From Adonisia turfae CCMR0081 (lineage in GTDB: Bacteria > Cyanobacteriota > Cyanobacteriia > Phormidesmidales > Phormidesmidaceae), in the NCBI RefSeq assembly GCF_011009555.1, contig NZ_QXHD01000004.1, positions 1,516,047 through 1,580,046 of the forward strand: a stretch of DNA of 64,000 nucleotides. Direction: 5' to 3'. The notes beneath the pieces were generated by a model. That model saw nothing but the letters and a program-made list of their open reading frames with translations. It did no database searches and was not told the DNA's origin. Positions 1 through 9,029 of the stretch are shown here, one piece after another. The stretch's first letter is position 1; the number at the start of each line of letters is the position of its first letter. A program made the translations under genes and the position numbers.

Positions 1-149
1 TCCTTATTTTTGTACGATTTTCTGGATATCCTCGTCAAATCCTGGGGTTCTTTCTTTATTAAAGGAGACTCCGGGGATCGATGTTTAACTAATTAAAGTG
101 TCACCAATTGAGGATATCTCAGCTTCATAGGGCAGAAAATGTATTCAAG

Positions 150-170
150 AAAGCTTGATAAAGCTTTTTC
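150..170 (+). terminator. possible terminator of a gene upstream of the window
   Basis: A perfect 7-bp inverted repeat (AAAGCTT, loop GATA, AAGCTTT) is followed by a short T run. It could end a plus-strand gene lying left of the window. The rest of positions 1-358 holds no convincing gene; two GCATATGC octamers (181-188, 205-212) lie in it and may belong to the promoter of the next gene. Confidence 0.3.
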
Positions 171-358
171 CTTGATTCTTGCATATGCTTTAAAGTCTTA
201 TGGTGCATATGCATGAGGTGTTCCTGTTTCTTGTGCGATTCTGACAAATACTCCAGTTGAATTCAAGTGGGCAACTTAGTTCAACGAGGCTGGAGTTATA
301 GGGTTAAATTGGGCTCTACCGATACATTTTTCAAGCAAACATTTTTCCCTACAAAATC

Positions 359-1036
359 ATGCAAAAATACATTCTAACAGGTGCCCTGTTTGCAAGTACT
401 TTAGCTGCAAGTTTTCTGGCACAAGCTGATTCCGCAAACGCTGCTTCTATTACATATAACTTCAGAAGATTTGACGTACCGCTTCTAATTGATGTTGCAC
501 CATCCAGTTTTACAGTTGATGGTCTAACTGTAGATGTAAGTGGTAATGGTGTCGTCACTCAGACTGCTGACGGTTTGGGTTTGGCCAGGGTCCTAAGCGT
601 TGCTCCTCCTGAACAGGTGGATGGCCTTGCCTTAAACGGTCCAGACTTCCTGGATTTTGACTTTGGTAGTCGGTTTGTAAACATTGTCTCTGCTACGTTC
701 CGACGTGTTGGTACCAATGTGCCTATTGATGAGGTAGGTGAAGTTGGTAACGATGACTTTAGTCTGGCGGTTGACGGTAACTCTGTTATCGAGATCGCTG
801 ATATCCCTGGTGGTAATGGCCTTGACTCCGGTATAGGCACCTTTGACTTTACGCCCCTACTATTGCCTAGTGGTAATGTTTGGAGATTTAGTGCTCCTGA
901 GCTGGATGATGACTACACCATTGCCAGTTTGACGGTCACTAGTGAAGAAATTCCCACTCCAGCTGTGTTGCCTGGTTTGATTGGTATGGGTGTTGCCTTT
1001 ATGCGCAAGCGACGTGGTGAAGCCGCTGATGCCTAA
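359..1036 (+). CDS. PTPA-CTERM sorting domain surface protein
   Basis: This is a 225-residue secreted protein of unknown function. Residues 1-29 form a signal peptide ending near SANA-A. The middle is a beta-rich domain with little lysine that I do not recognise. The tail has the full tripartite sorting signal: PTPA at 199-202, a hydrophobic stretch at 203-215 and a basic cluster RKRR at 216-219. PTPA-CTERM is the cyanobacterial relative of PEP-CTERM, known as a substrate class of cyanoexosortase A. Such an enzyme is encoded convergently just downstream, so cleavage by it is the natural inference. No strong ribosome-binding site is seen before the ATG. Confidence 0.85.
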   Translation: MQKYILTGALFASTLAASFLAQADSANAASITYNFRRFDVPLLIDVAPSSFTVDGLTVDVSGNGVVTQTADGLGLARVLSVAPPEQVDGLALNGPDFLDFDFGSRFVNIVSATFRRVGTNVPIDEVGEVGNDDFSLAVDGNSVIEIADIPGGNGLDSGIGTFDFTPLLLPSGNVWRFSAPELDDDYTIASLTVTSEEIPTPAVLPGLIGMGVAFMRKRRGEAADA

Positions 1037-1204
1037 TGGGTCTACGGTAGTCTTTAAGAGCTAATGGTTTAGTTGTGGTTGACTGAAAACCGTTGCTTAA
1101 AGATGCGTAGAAAAGGGTAAGCGTCCCCTATATGAAGCTGTTGGTATGACTTCTTCAAAGTGATAGGGAACGCTGGCCGAGATAGTTGACTAAGCGAAGT
1201 CGAA

Positions 1205-1245
1205 AAAAGAGATAGGCTCTAGTTCTTCTACAGTCTATCTCTTTT
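1205..1245. terminator. bidirectional terminator between PTPA gene and exosortase
   Basis: An 11-bp perfect inverted repeat (AAAAGAGATAG at 1205-1215, CTATCTCTTTT at 1235-1245) has A-rich and T-rich ends, so it works on both strands. It lies between two convergent genes. A second, imperfect hairpin (12-bp arms, one mismatch) occupies 1120-1174. Confidence 0.7.
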
Positions 1246-1311
1246 AAGGTTTATGAATAACGTGTTTGGGGCAAATGCTTTGGATGGCCTGGCTGAGACT
1301 GCTATGATTTT

Positions 1312-2241
1312 TTATCCGCTCATCTGTCGAGACTGAGACTTCATTAGTGCCTCAACAATATAGTAATAAGCCGTAAACAAAACGCCCGAGAAAATTTGAC
1401 CACCCCAAAAACCATGCCAGAATTTAAACCACTCTGGTCCCCAATACACATGGGCAATGGTTACCAACATGAGTCTGGGCACATTAGCGATCATGGCAAT
1501 GATTGCAGCAGCGATAATTAACAGCACCATTTGACGGCGATCTTGTTTGTACAACAACCCCATAAATAAACCTGCTGCGGCAATGGTAATTGCCATATCT
1601 AACCCATTACACCCCCAACCTACTTCCACAGCTCCTTCAGGAAATGTGATAAAGATGCCCTGCTGCGTTGCTGGGAATCCAATCCACTGCATTGATTGTG
1701 TGCCTGCCCAGGCCATAACTTTCTCTAATCCTTGATCAGGAACGAAAAAGTCCCACAGCCCCCGAGAAATAATGCCAATGCGAGGATATACGGTTAAACC
1801 AATAAAAAAGGTTGGCAGCATAAACTTGTTAAAGACTTTAAGCCCCCAGGTACTACAGGCCATACCGATAATAATAAGTAGCCACAATAACGCTTGGGGC
1901 CACATGGCAAATCGACAAAATGGGAATACAACTATGCCGACAACAATTAATAAATAGCCTAAAGCTCGATCTTCTTCCGATGCTTTTAAGGTGCTAAACA
2001 CCTGGCGACGCTGCCATAGCTTCCAAGCTGCTATGAGTAGCATACTTAATACTAAAAACCAGCCAATTTTTCCCTTCAGTGCTCGAGGAAAGAGATAGCC
2101 AACCCATACGGGTAGGTATACTAACCCCACAACTGAGCCCAAGAGCATCAACCGACCATGGTTAGTCTTTATGGTCTGTTGTAACTGAGCATAAACCACC
2201 GTTATAAGCTGCTTTATATCAAAGAATTTTTGTGTTGACAT
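1312..2241 (-). CDS. crtA: cyanoexosortase A
   Basis: This integral membrane cysteine protease/transpeptidase is predicted to process PTPA/PEP-CTERM proteins at the cytoplasmic membrane. It has 309 residues, usual for the family, with about eight hydrophobic segments. The putative catalytic triad is visible: Cys211 in GWGCNGLD, Arg256 in NVPR and His276 in FWHGFWGG. The likely substrate gene lies convergent, 275 bp away. It is the last gene of the long minus-strand polysaccharide run, matching the known link between exosortases and exopolysaccharide loci. The accessory protein often found beside cyanoexosortase A is not visible here. The symbol follows the cyanoexosortase naming and is unrelated to carotenoid crtA. 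Confidence 0.85.
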   Translation of the reverse strand: MSTQKFFDIKQLITVVYAQLQQTIKTNHGRLMLLGSVVGLVYLPVWVGYLFPRALKGKIGWFLVLSMLLIAAWKLWQRRQVFSTLKASEEDRALGYLLIVVGIVVFPFCRFAMWPQALLWLLIIIGMACSTWGLKVFNKFMLPTFFIGLTVYPRIGIISRGLWDFFVPDQGLEKVMAWAGTQSMQWIGFPATQQGIFITFPEGAVEVGWGCNGLDMAITIAAAGLFMGLLYKQDRRQMVLLIIAAAIIAMIANVPRLMLVTIAHVYWGPEWFKFWHGFWGGQIFSGVLFTAYYYIVEALMKSQSRQMSG

Positions 2242-2325
2242 AGGCTTGGTAGTGGATAGTATGAAAATTGATAATGATCAAAATTACGCCACAAAGTACT
2301 AGGTTGATCGGGCCCGTGCTCTCAA

Positions 2326-3663
2326 TTATCCACGACCTTTAATACGCAACTCGTGCCAGCGGAGCCCAACTAACACTATACTCGTCAGTGTGAAGCCAGG
2401 CTCTTCCATAAGAGTAAAGATAAAACCATTAACGATGACATTGAGGACTAAGAAACGAGATACATCGTCTTTAGTAATTCTAGTTAAGGTAACAAACCAT
2501 AAATAGATGTAGCTGCCTAGACCTAAAAGACCTAAGTCTCCCCAGATACCGGCCCAGCCCCATAGGGGAGAGAAAAAACTTGAATCTAAATAATTCCCAC
2601 GCCACCTTGACCAAACTAAATCAGTGACCGGATGGGTCGTTGCACCCATGGGTCCAACAAGAGACCAATAGTCTCTGATCATCCAGCCTCCTATGCGACC
2701 AATGGTGTGCCCAGGCCCCAAACCAAAGAACCAGTTTAAGAATGAATTGTAGTGGTTGGGAATAACTCTAAAAGGGGTGGTTTTGAGAACGGTTGCATCG
2801 CCGTTAGGGCCATAGATATGGGGGCGAATCCAGCCTCTATAGGCGCTAAAAAAATCGACATTGTAAATACACCAATAGAAGGTGTACCCCAGTAGACCGG
2901 CTGCAATAATATATTGGAAGGCTACTTTGAAATCGGTGATTTTGCTAAAAATTAGACAGCCCCAGGCTAAAAATGCGACTAATATTACCTGTTTCGCATC
3001 AGCAAATAAGACCTGTGCCATCACTGCGGCAAGCACAGAAGTACGTATCCAAACGGGCATTGTCTTAGCACTGACGTAATAGTAAAGACCAAATACTAAG
3101 GATGCACTCGCCCCCACTACGTGACCACCGGAGGAGAGATAAAAAACACCTTGGATATTATCTTCTATGGTCATCCGAGTGTGGGCTAACAGACCTGTGG
3201 TTAAACCTACTTTCTGAAGCAAGGCTAGCCCCAGATGGATAGCTCCAAAACGAAGAATCCAGTTTTTGAATTGGTCTAAGGAGTCTTGTGTAAATGGAAC
3301 GGAAATAAGGGCGGCCAAAAAAATAAAAGGCTCTGAGATAATCATGAGCCCTAAGAAGACATTGATCAGGCCTGCGTTATTTAGTAAGGCACTGGCGGTT
3401 GCGATCGCAAACAATGCCACCAATCCAACAAGTAGAGCCTGTACAGTAGCCAACTGCCTGCGGGATTGATGCCGACTGCTCAACATCACTAGGCTGCAAG
3501 CCGCAGGTAGCACAATAAAGTGAACAAAATTGATCGGTGCTGGAGCCCCCATTGACTCAAGGAGTCTGGGAAAAAAAACCGTCGCAAATGAAATTAGTAA
3601 CAAGCGAGAGCTTGAAATGAAACCCGCAGGCGCTTTGGGACGAGGTAGAGTCTGAGTCTGCAT
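2326..3663 (-). CDS. O-antigen ligase/polymerase (Wzy)-like membrane protein
   Basis: This 445-residue polytopic protein has ten or more hydrophobic helices and a large loop at about residues 265-345, where Wzy and WaaL proteins carry their active site (for example PNHYNSFLNWFFGLGPGH). Such proteins polymerise lipid-linked repeat units on the outer face of the inner membrane. Its place, two bases after a glycosyltransferase and upstream of the exosortase, suits a polymerase for the polysaccharide made by this cluster. Sequence conservation in the family is low, so the ligase alternative cannot be excluded. Confidence 0.65.
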   Translation of the reverse strand: MQTQTLPRPKAPAGFISSSRLLLISFATVFFPRLLESMGAPAPINFVHFIVLPAACSLVMLSSRHQSRRQLATVQALLVGLVALFAIATASALLNNAGLINVFLGLMIISEPFIFLAALISVPFTQDSLDQFKNWILRFGAIHLGLALLQKVGLTTGLLAHTRMTIEDNIQGVFYLSSGGHVVGASASLVFGLYYYVSAKTMPVWIRTSVLAAVMAQVLFADAKQVILVAFLAWGCLIFSKITDFKVAFQYIIAAGLLGYTFYWCIYNVDFFSAYRGWIRPHIYGPNGDATVLKTTPFRVIPNHYNSFLNWFFGLGPGHTIGRIGGWMIRDYWSLVGPMGATTHPVTDLVWSRWRGNYLDSSFFSPLWGWAGIWGDLGLLGLGSYIYLWFVTLTRITKDDVSRFLVLNVIVNGFIFTLMEEPGFTLTSIVLVGLRWHELRIKGRG

Positions 3664-3665
3664 TG

Positions 3666-4868
3666 TTAGCGTAAAGTAACCGGTGTGGCCGATGGAGCCG
3701 ATGGAGAAACGGGCACAAGTTGGGAGTAAATGGCCATCAGCTGCGAATAGTTAGCGGTTGCTGTATAGTTGGCCTCAAACTCAGCACGAGCATTTTGACG
3801 CATCTGTCCCTGAGGTTCAGGATGGTCTAACATCCAATGCACCTGACGGGCTAGATCGTCAGGATTGCCAGGGGTGAAATGTAAACCAGTATGGCCAGAT
3901 TTAACAATTTCTGTGATGGCACCAATCTTAGAGGCAATCACAGGAGTACCCGTGGCAAATGCCTCGACAGCAACTCGACCAAAGGTTTCATACCACTTAG
4001 ATGGAAAGATCAAAAACTGAGCCTCCCCCATCAGCTGATGCACCTCAGCCATCGGTCTACGGCCCAGCCATTCTATGTGGGGCATCTGTTCAACTGCTGC
4101 GGTCACCAGTGTCGACAGTGGCCCATCCCCTACAACTTTGAGGGGTAACGGTGTTTTGAGCTGTTTCCAGGCGTCTAGCAAGGTATCCAGCCCTTTTTCC
4201 ACAGAAAGACGCCCCACATACAGAGCGTAACCGCCTTTGCCAGTACCCACCTGCGGCTCTGGGGCAACAAAGTTGGGTTTAACGACAATTTTGTCAGCAG
4301 GTAGTCCCCCCTCAATGAACTTTTGTCGCGCAAACTCTGTTAACGCAATATAGCAATCAACTTTATTTTTCCATGTGCCCATGGCTCGATGGGTGGAGAG
4401 CATGGCCGCAACTCCGGCACTGGCTACACGATTTTCTCGGTAACAGCCATGGACCATGCCCGGATAGGGAATTGGCTTACCGATACAGTCTTCACACACC
4501 TGTCCCTGGCGGAAGAACAGGCCGTTAGGACAGACAAGGCGATAGTTATGGAGAGTTTGAACAACAGGAATATTCTCAGCTTTAGCAGCGTAATAGATGG
4601 AGGGAGAAATCAGAGGGAAAAAGTTTTGCACATGCACAATATCGTAATGTTGTTGTGCCAGGCGCTTACGCACTGCGTTATAGGTAGTCTGTGACCACAC
4701 AGTTTGTGCTGCCAGGGATAACTTACTCACCTCAGCAATGCGGTCATTGGTTTCCTCATAGAGATCCACCTGGTGCCCCTGCTCTTGCAGTAGACCCATT
4801 TCAGCTTCGTAGCATTCTTCTTCGCCACCACGGATCTGGTAGCGATTGTGAACCCCTAGAATACGCAT
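3666..4868 (-). CDS. glycosyltransferase, GT-B fold (GT4 type)
   Basis: A 400-residue GT-B enzyme predicted to transfer a sugar from a nucleotide donor to the growing lipid-linked repeat unit in the cytosol. The N-terminal half opens with an acceptor-side motif, GVHNRYQIRGGEEE. The C-terminal donor half has VGRLSVEKGLDTLLDAW and the E-x7-E type element around FGRVAVEAFATGTPVIAS. Four cysteines in the N-terminal half (around VCPNGLFFRQGQVCEDCIGK) are seen in one branch of GT4 enzymes. The sugar specificity cannot be told. It is probably co-transcribed with the polymerase 2 bp downstream. Confidence 0.85.
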   Translation of the reverse strand: MRILGVHNRYQIRGGEEECYEAEMGLLQEQGHQVDLYEETNDRIAEVSKLSLAAQTVWSQTTYNAVRKRLAQQHYDIVHVQNFFPLISPSIYYAAKAENIPVVQTLHNYRLVCPNGLFFRQGQVCEDCIGKPIPYPGMVHGCYRENRVASAGVAAMLSTHRAMGTWKNKVDCYIALTEFARQKFIEGGLPADKIVVKPNFVAPEPQVGTGKGGYALYVGRLSVEKGLDTLLDAWKQLKTPLPLKVVGDGPLSTLVTAAVEQMPHIEWLGRRPMAEVHQLMGEAQFLIFPSKWYETFGRVAVEAFATGTPVIASKIGAITEIVKSGHTGLHFTPGNPDDLARQVHWMLDHPEPQGQMRQNARAEFEANYTATANYSQLMAIYSQLVPVSPSAPSATPVTLR

Positions 4869-4964
4869 TTGTAATCTAACTCCCTACGGTCTAAATTTAC
4901 GAGTCCTTACTGCCAAGTCGGAATAGTTTGAAAGAGGTCGGCAGTTTTTGTGAAAGGGCTTACG

Positions 4965-6203
4965 TTACATACCTGGTGACCCAGCACAGAGTTCTTGATA
5001 CAGCTGACTTAGCTGTGACGCTTTTGCCTGCCAGCTATAGTGCTCACGCACTAGCTTTTTCCCCGCTTCACCCATAGTTTTCCGCAGGTCAGGATCCTGT
5101 GCCAGCTTAAGCATTGCCTGACTGAGGTCTTGGGTCGCTTGCTCTGGTGTATGGGCTGCGATTCTAAATCCAGTTTCATCGGTCACCTGGACCGCTGGAC
5201 CGCCTAAATCTAAGCAGAGAATCGGACGCCCTGCCGCCATCCCCTCTAAGCAGACCCAACCACCCGAATCATGCAGGCTAGGGTGTACCAACACGTGACT
5301 TTGAGCTAGCTTTTCCAGGGTTTCCTTACGGGGTAGCCGTCCCCAAAATTTGACTTTGTCGGCTACTCCCAGGTCCTTGGCTAGTGCCTGAAAGTTCTCC
5401 AGCTCCGGTCCCTCTCCCAAAATCCAATATTCAGCATTGGGCAAATTCGCTTTCGCAAACGCCTGAATACCCAGATAAAATCCTTTCCAATGGAGTAAAC
5501 GTCCCATGCTGATCAAGCGGAAGGGGCCAGTCTCTGGCAGGGGACAACTATTTAACTTTTCTATCTCTTCTGGAGCCAGACCAGACTCTGAAGCGATTTG
5601 CACATGGGATGCGCCCATTTTGCTTAGTTGTTTAGCCGTGTCATGGGTGGTTGCTCGTACAACAGCACTACGTTGCGCCGTTAGCCGGGTAAAGGGATCA
5701 ATTTCACCCATTTTATGGGCTAGCTTACGCAGGGTTTCATACTGTTTTGCTTTGTCGCTAAAGTCTTTGAAGAAACTCTGAGGAGCCTGTTCGCCACCGC
5801 CCACCGGCCCCCAAACAAAGGGAACAGGCAGTAGGGATAGCCAGCTAGGTGTTGAATAACGGACAAAGGTGACATGGTGAGCCACGTCAAAATTAATGTC
5901 TTGATGTAAGCGCCGGGCAACAAAGTAGGCTTGAATCTGCCACAGATAATAGTGAATTTGCATGGCACCCGATTGTCCCAGGCGCATGCTATCTTGCCAA
6001 AAAGGCAGCGTAAAGTAAACGAATTTCAGGTTGGGAATGGGGTTGCGAGCCAGCTCAGCTTCGATGGCCTCTTTGCTCTCATCAGGGCGAGTCAGCACCC
6101 AAACCTGATGGTGTTGCGCAACTTCTCGGGCAATATTCCAGCCCACACCAGGTTCTGAGCCCTTATTAGGCTCACAAGAGTAGGCAGAGATAAGAATTTT
6201 CAT
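4965..6203 (-). CDS. glycosyltransferase, GT4 type
   Basis: A 412-residue GT-B glycosyltransferase. The N-terminus carries ISAYSCEPNKGSEPGVGWN, a glycine-rich opening typical of one GT4 branch. The donor domain has MGRLLHWKGFYLGIQAF and the HDSGGWVCLEGMAAGRPI element that contacts the nucleotide sugar. Donor and acceptor are unknown. It lies in the same direction as its neighbours, 42 bp after the methyltransferase, and is expected to add one residue of the repeat unit. Confidence 0.85.
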   Translation of the reverse strand: MKILISAYSCEPNKGSEPGVGWNIAREVAQHHQVWVLTRPDESKEAIEAELARNPIPNLKFVYFTLPFWQDSMRLGQSGAMQIHYYLWQIQAYFVARRLHQDINFDVAHHVTFVRYSTPSWLSLLPVPFVWGPVGGGEQAPQSFFKDFSDKAKQYETLRKLAHKMGEIDPFTRLTAQRSAVVRATTHDTAKQLSKMGASHVQIASESGLAPEEIEKLNSCPLPETGPFRLISMGRLLHWKGFYLGIQAFAKANLPNAEYWILGEGPELENFQALAKDLGVADKVKFWGRLPRKETLEKLAQSHVLVHPSLHDSGGWVCLEGMAAGRPILCLDLGGPAVQVTDETGFRIAAHTPEQATQDLSQAMLKLAQDPDLRKTMGEAGKKLVREHYSWQAKASQLSQLYQELCAGSPGM

Positions 6204-6244
6204 AACAATCTACGTCTACATTAGTGGCTAATCGTAACAATCAG

Positions 6245-6892
6245 CTATTCTTTGTCCGCAATTATGAGGTAACTACCATAAATATTGTGTATAGGAAAGT
6301 AATATCCTAAATAGCGAGTAACTTTACCGCTACCAAACAAACGAATATTTCTATATCCCATCATTTGAAGCTTGCATTTTAATGCATGTGGAAAATGTTG
6401 CGAAACATGCGCCTCGCCCAAAACACTCTCTTTTCGCAGTCTCTTTTTGTAGTCTTCAGGATTAGGAGTCGTTAACATTAATCGTCCCCCTATTTTTAAG
6501 ACTCGGAAAAATTCTCCCAGGGTTTTATCTACATCATTTGGATACAAATGCTCTATGAATTCACCAGCGACTACAACATCAAATGACCTATCACTCACAG
6601 GTATATCTGTAGATAGACCATAAAAAGTTTGGGCATAGATATTTTTGGATAGCCGATCTAATCGATCTTGAACGCAGTCTAAACCTGCAATCTTTAGAAG
6701 TGAATTACATTGCTTTAGAATGTGGCCTCCACGACCAGTGTTACAGCCAACATCAAGCACGGTTTCATACTTTTTTGAAAAAAACTTATAAAACTGTCTA
6801 TAGCGTTCTTCAGTGAATGGATCTGTTTCACTTGCTATCTGCTTGGCATTTAGTACCTCGTATTCCTGAACTGTCATAGGGTTAGCCTCCAC
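6245..6892 (-). CDS. class I SAM-dependent methyltransferase
   Basis: A 215-residue methyltransferase with Rossmann motif I (VLDVGCNTGRGG, residues 45-56) and a post-I acidic region (AGLDC). The stretch DVVVAGEFIEHLYPNDVDK is typical of the UbiE/type 11 group. In this setting it may O-methylate a sugar of the polysaccharide; that role is inferred from position only. An internal ATG at 6877 (residue 6, MTVQEYEVLN) is an equally good start. No other modifying methyltransferase is present in the cluster. Confidence 0.8.
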   Translation of the reverse strand: MEANPMTVQEYEVLNAKQIASETDPFTEERYRQFYKFFSKKYETVLDVGCNTGRGGHILKQCNSLLKIAGLDCVQDRLDRLSKNIYAQTFYGLSTDIPVSDRSFDVVVAGEFIEHLYPNDVDKTLGEFFRVLKIGGRLMLTTPNPEDYKKRLRKESVLGEAHVSQHFPHALKCKLQMMGYRNIRLFGSGKVTRYLGYYFPIHNIYGSYLIIADKE

Positions 6893-6930
6893 AAATATTT
6901 ATGGTTGATATTGAAAAAATCTAAAGCTTT

Positions 6931-7812
6931 TTACCAAGCTAGACTCGTTTCATAACCGAGTTCAATGAGCAAATCCCCGGCAATTTTCTTAAATTCTGCC
7001 TTATGGTCTTCTTTGAAGTACTGTTGCCATCCTCCAATAGCACCTTTTCCACCTTTCTTAAATGTGTGAGATTCTTCTGGGTTCATGGCATAGGAACCAA
7101 ATTTAGCCTTGATTTCTTCAGAGGAAAGGTTGACCTGAAGATGATCCATAATTTGACCAATAAGGTGTAGCCGCTTGTCTTCAGAGCCACCCCCCCTTTC
7201 TCCCACCAGATCTTCAAACTTAACCGCCAGGGTTTGTGAATCCTGAAGCCAGCCATGCCAGCGTGAGAAGTCTTGAGCAATATTAGGCTGGGAAAGGTTT
7301 GAACCAAACGGTGAGCCGACAGGGACACCGACAATGGAGTTCATTAACTGCTGGTCGAAGTTAGATTGCTGCTGATAAATATCGTGCAAAAATATGCGTT
7401 TCTCTTTGGTTACCCAGCGAGCATGGGAAACCGCTACGTCTCTGAGATCGCGATAGATAAATAAAGGCTTGCAATGGTGCTCACCTAAGATGTCTAAAAT
7501 CTCTTGTGAATGCATTAGGTGCGATCGCACAATAGATTGATTAGGGGCAGACCCTAACTTCCATCGAATATGGTTAGGCGTGTTCATAATGCCGCAAAGG
7601 GCTTGAACAGAAATAATGTCATCCCATCGCTTGAGGCCAGGGGTTGAATAAAGAATCTGATACAGTAAGTGAGTGCCACTTTTAGGATAGGAATTACAGA
7701 TCACGAAATTCTTAGGGCGATTACCTGAAAGAGCTTTCGCTTTAAGCGTCCTAGTCAAAAAAACAGCATCTCTAGCATGTAAGCCTAGAACATTTCTGAG
7801 TTGATAGCTCAT
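6931..7812 (-). CDS. sulfotransferase (Sulfotransfer_1, cytosolic type)
   Basis: A 293-residue PAPS-dependent sulfotransferase that would place a sulfate ester on a sugar hydroxyl. The 5'-phosphosulfate loop is YPKSGTH at residues 42-48. The 3'-phosphate site is FIYRDLRDVAVSHAR, with its conserved Arg and Ser. The C-terminus has the KKGGKGAIGGW element matching the RKG-x-x-GDW-like PAPS clamp of this subfamily. It is one of eight sulfotransferases in this run and the only one of this loop type. The acceptor is unknown. Confidence 0.85.
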   Translation of the reverse strand: MSYQLRNVLGLHARDAVFLTRTLKAKALSGNRPKNFVICNSYPKSGTHLLYQILYSTPGLKRWDDIISVQALCGIMNTPNHIRWKLGSAPNQSIVRSHLMHSQEILDILGEHHCKPLFIYRDLRDVAVSHARWVTKEKRIFLHDIYQQQSNFDQQLMNSIVGVPVGSPFGSNLSQPNIAQDFSRWHGWLQDSQTLAVKFEDLVGERGGGSEDKRLHLIGQIMDHLQVNLSSEEIKAKFGSYAMNPEESHTFKKGGKGAIGGWQQYFKEDHKAEFKKIAGDLLIELGYETSLAW

Positions 7813-7829
7813 CCTATAATTCCTTAAAT

Positions 7830-8972
7830 TTAAGCAATATTTGTTTCAGCAGCACTAGCTAATAGCGATTCATATATCTGAGCAATTTGCTCGGCGGTGT
7901 TTTTCCAAGTAAATTTCGCTGCGCGTGTTGTCCCCTTAGTTATCAGCTCACGTTTTACATCTGGATCTTTAAAGATTGCTTCTACTGATTTAGCAATACC
8001 ATTAATATCCAGAGGCTCCACAAGGATAGCGGCATCATCAACCACCTCTGGTAGTGAGGTGACATTGGACGCAATTACAGGCAGACCACAGGCCATTGCT
8101 TCTAAAACCGTGATCCCAAAACCTTCATATGTTGAAGGCGCGACTAATATGTCAGCTGCATTATAAATTTTGATCAAAGTCTCCTTGTCAGGTTTACCTA
8201 GATAAGATATACGACCATCAAGTTGATGTTCCGCAATAAATTTTTTCTGGTCATGGGTAAAGTCATCCCCTGCCTTCCAAAAGTGAATGGGGAATCCTTT
8301 AGTTTGCAACTGAGCCACAACCTTCAAAATTGTAATGATATTCTTGCGTGGGTTGTTAGAACCAACATTGAGTAAACAGCATGTTTCCGCAGGTATGTTT
8401 AAATCTTGACGAAAATGGCCCTCTGCCTGGGAAGTTATAGCCTGAAAAATATCGTCTACCCCGTTGGGAACAGTTTGGATTTTCGTTGCACCCACGTCCA
8501 AATACTTAATAATATCTTGGGCGGTATAGTCCGAAACTGAAACAATTCGATGGGCTTCACACATGCTGCGCAGTGAATATTTCCATGTGGCTAAACTTAA
8601 CCAAGGCATCAGAGCTCGATCACGAAATAACTCTGGATGGACTAGATTGATCAAATCGTGACAGGTAACAACAACAGGCACCTGGGCTGTTTTAAGCCAG
8701 TTCACGAGATAGCCATCACTGTGGTCAATAATATGAAAAATGTCGGACTCACAATTTTGTAAGCCTTTAGGATATTGCCAATATCTCTGGTGATATTTTT
8801 GTATGCCTTTGAGTAGAGAGTTAGTACGCTTGCCCTGAACAGGGTTATCAGGAAAATTTTCCACAATTTCCCAATTCGGTCGAACGGCTCTAAGTCCTTC
8901 CACCACGGCGTCGGCATACACATCCATACTAAAAGAAACGCCGGGAGAACGCCTTAATATTGTTATGCGCAT
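7830..8972 (-). CDS. glycosyltransferase, GT4 type
   Basis: A 380-residue GT-B enzyme. It opens with RSPGVSFSMDVYADAVVEGL, has NVGSNNPRKNIITILKVV at the start of the donor domain, and has the classic EGFGITVLEAMACGLPVIAS with the E-x7-E pair. The sequence most resembles mannosyl- or rhamnosyl-type GT4 enzymes, but that is impression only. It ends 18 bp before the sulfotransferase that follows, so the two are likely co-transcribed and may act on the same residue. Confidence 0.88.
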   Translation of the reverse strand: MRITILRRSPGVSFSMDVYADAVVEGLRAVRPNWEIVENFPDNPVQGKRTNSLLKGIQKYHQRYWQYPKGLQNCESDIFHIIDHSDGYLVNWLKTAQVPVVVTCHDLINLVHPELFRDRALMPWLSLATWKYSLRSMCEAHRIVSVSDYTAQDIIKYLDVGATKIQTVPNGVDDIFQAITSQAEGHFRQDLNIPAETCCLLNVGSNNPRKNIITILKVVAQLQTKGFPIHFWKAGDDFTHDQKKFIAEHQLDGRISYLGKPDKETLIKIYNAADILVAPSTYEGFGITVLEAMACGLPVIASNVTSLPEVVDDAAILVEPLDINGIAKSVEAIFKDPDVKRELITKGTTRAAKFTWKNTAEQIAQIYESLLASAAETNIA

Positions 8973-9029
8973 TTCAGGTATAGGTCCTTAGTATTTACAG
9001 ACAACTTCATCTCGTTAAATCTCGAAATA

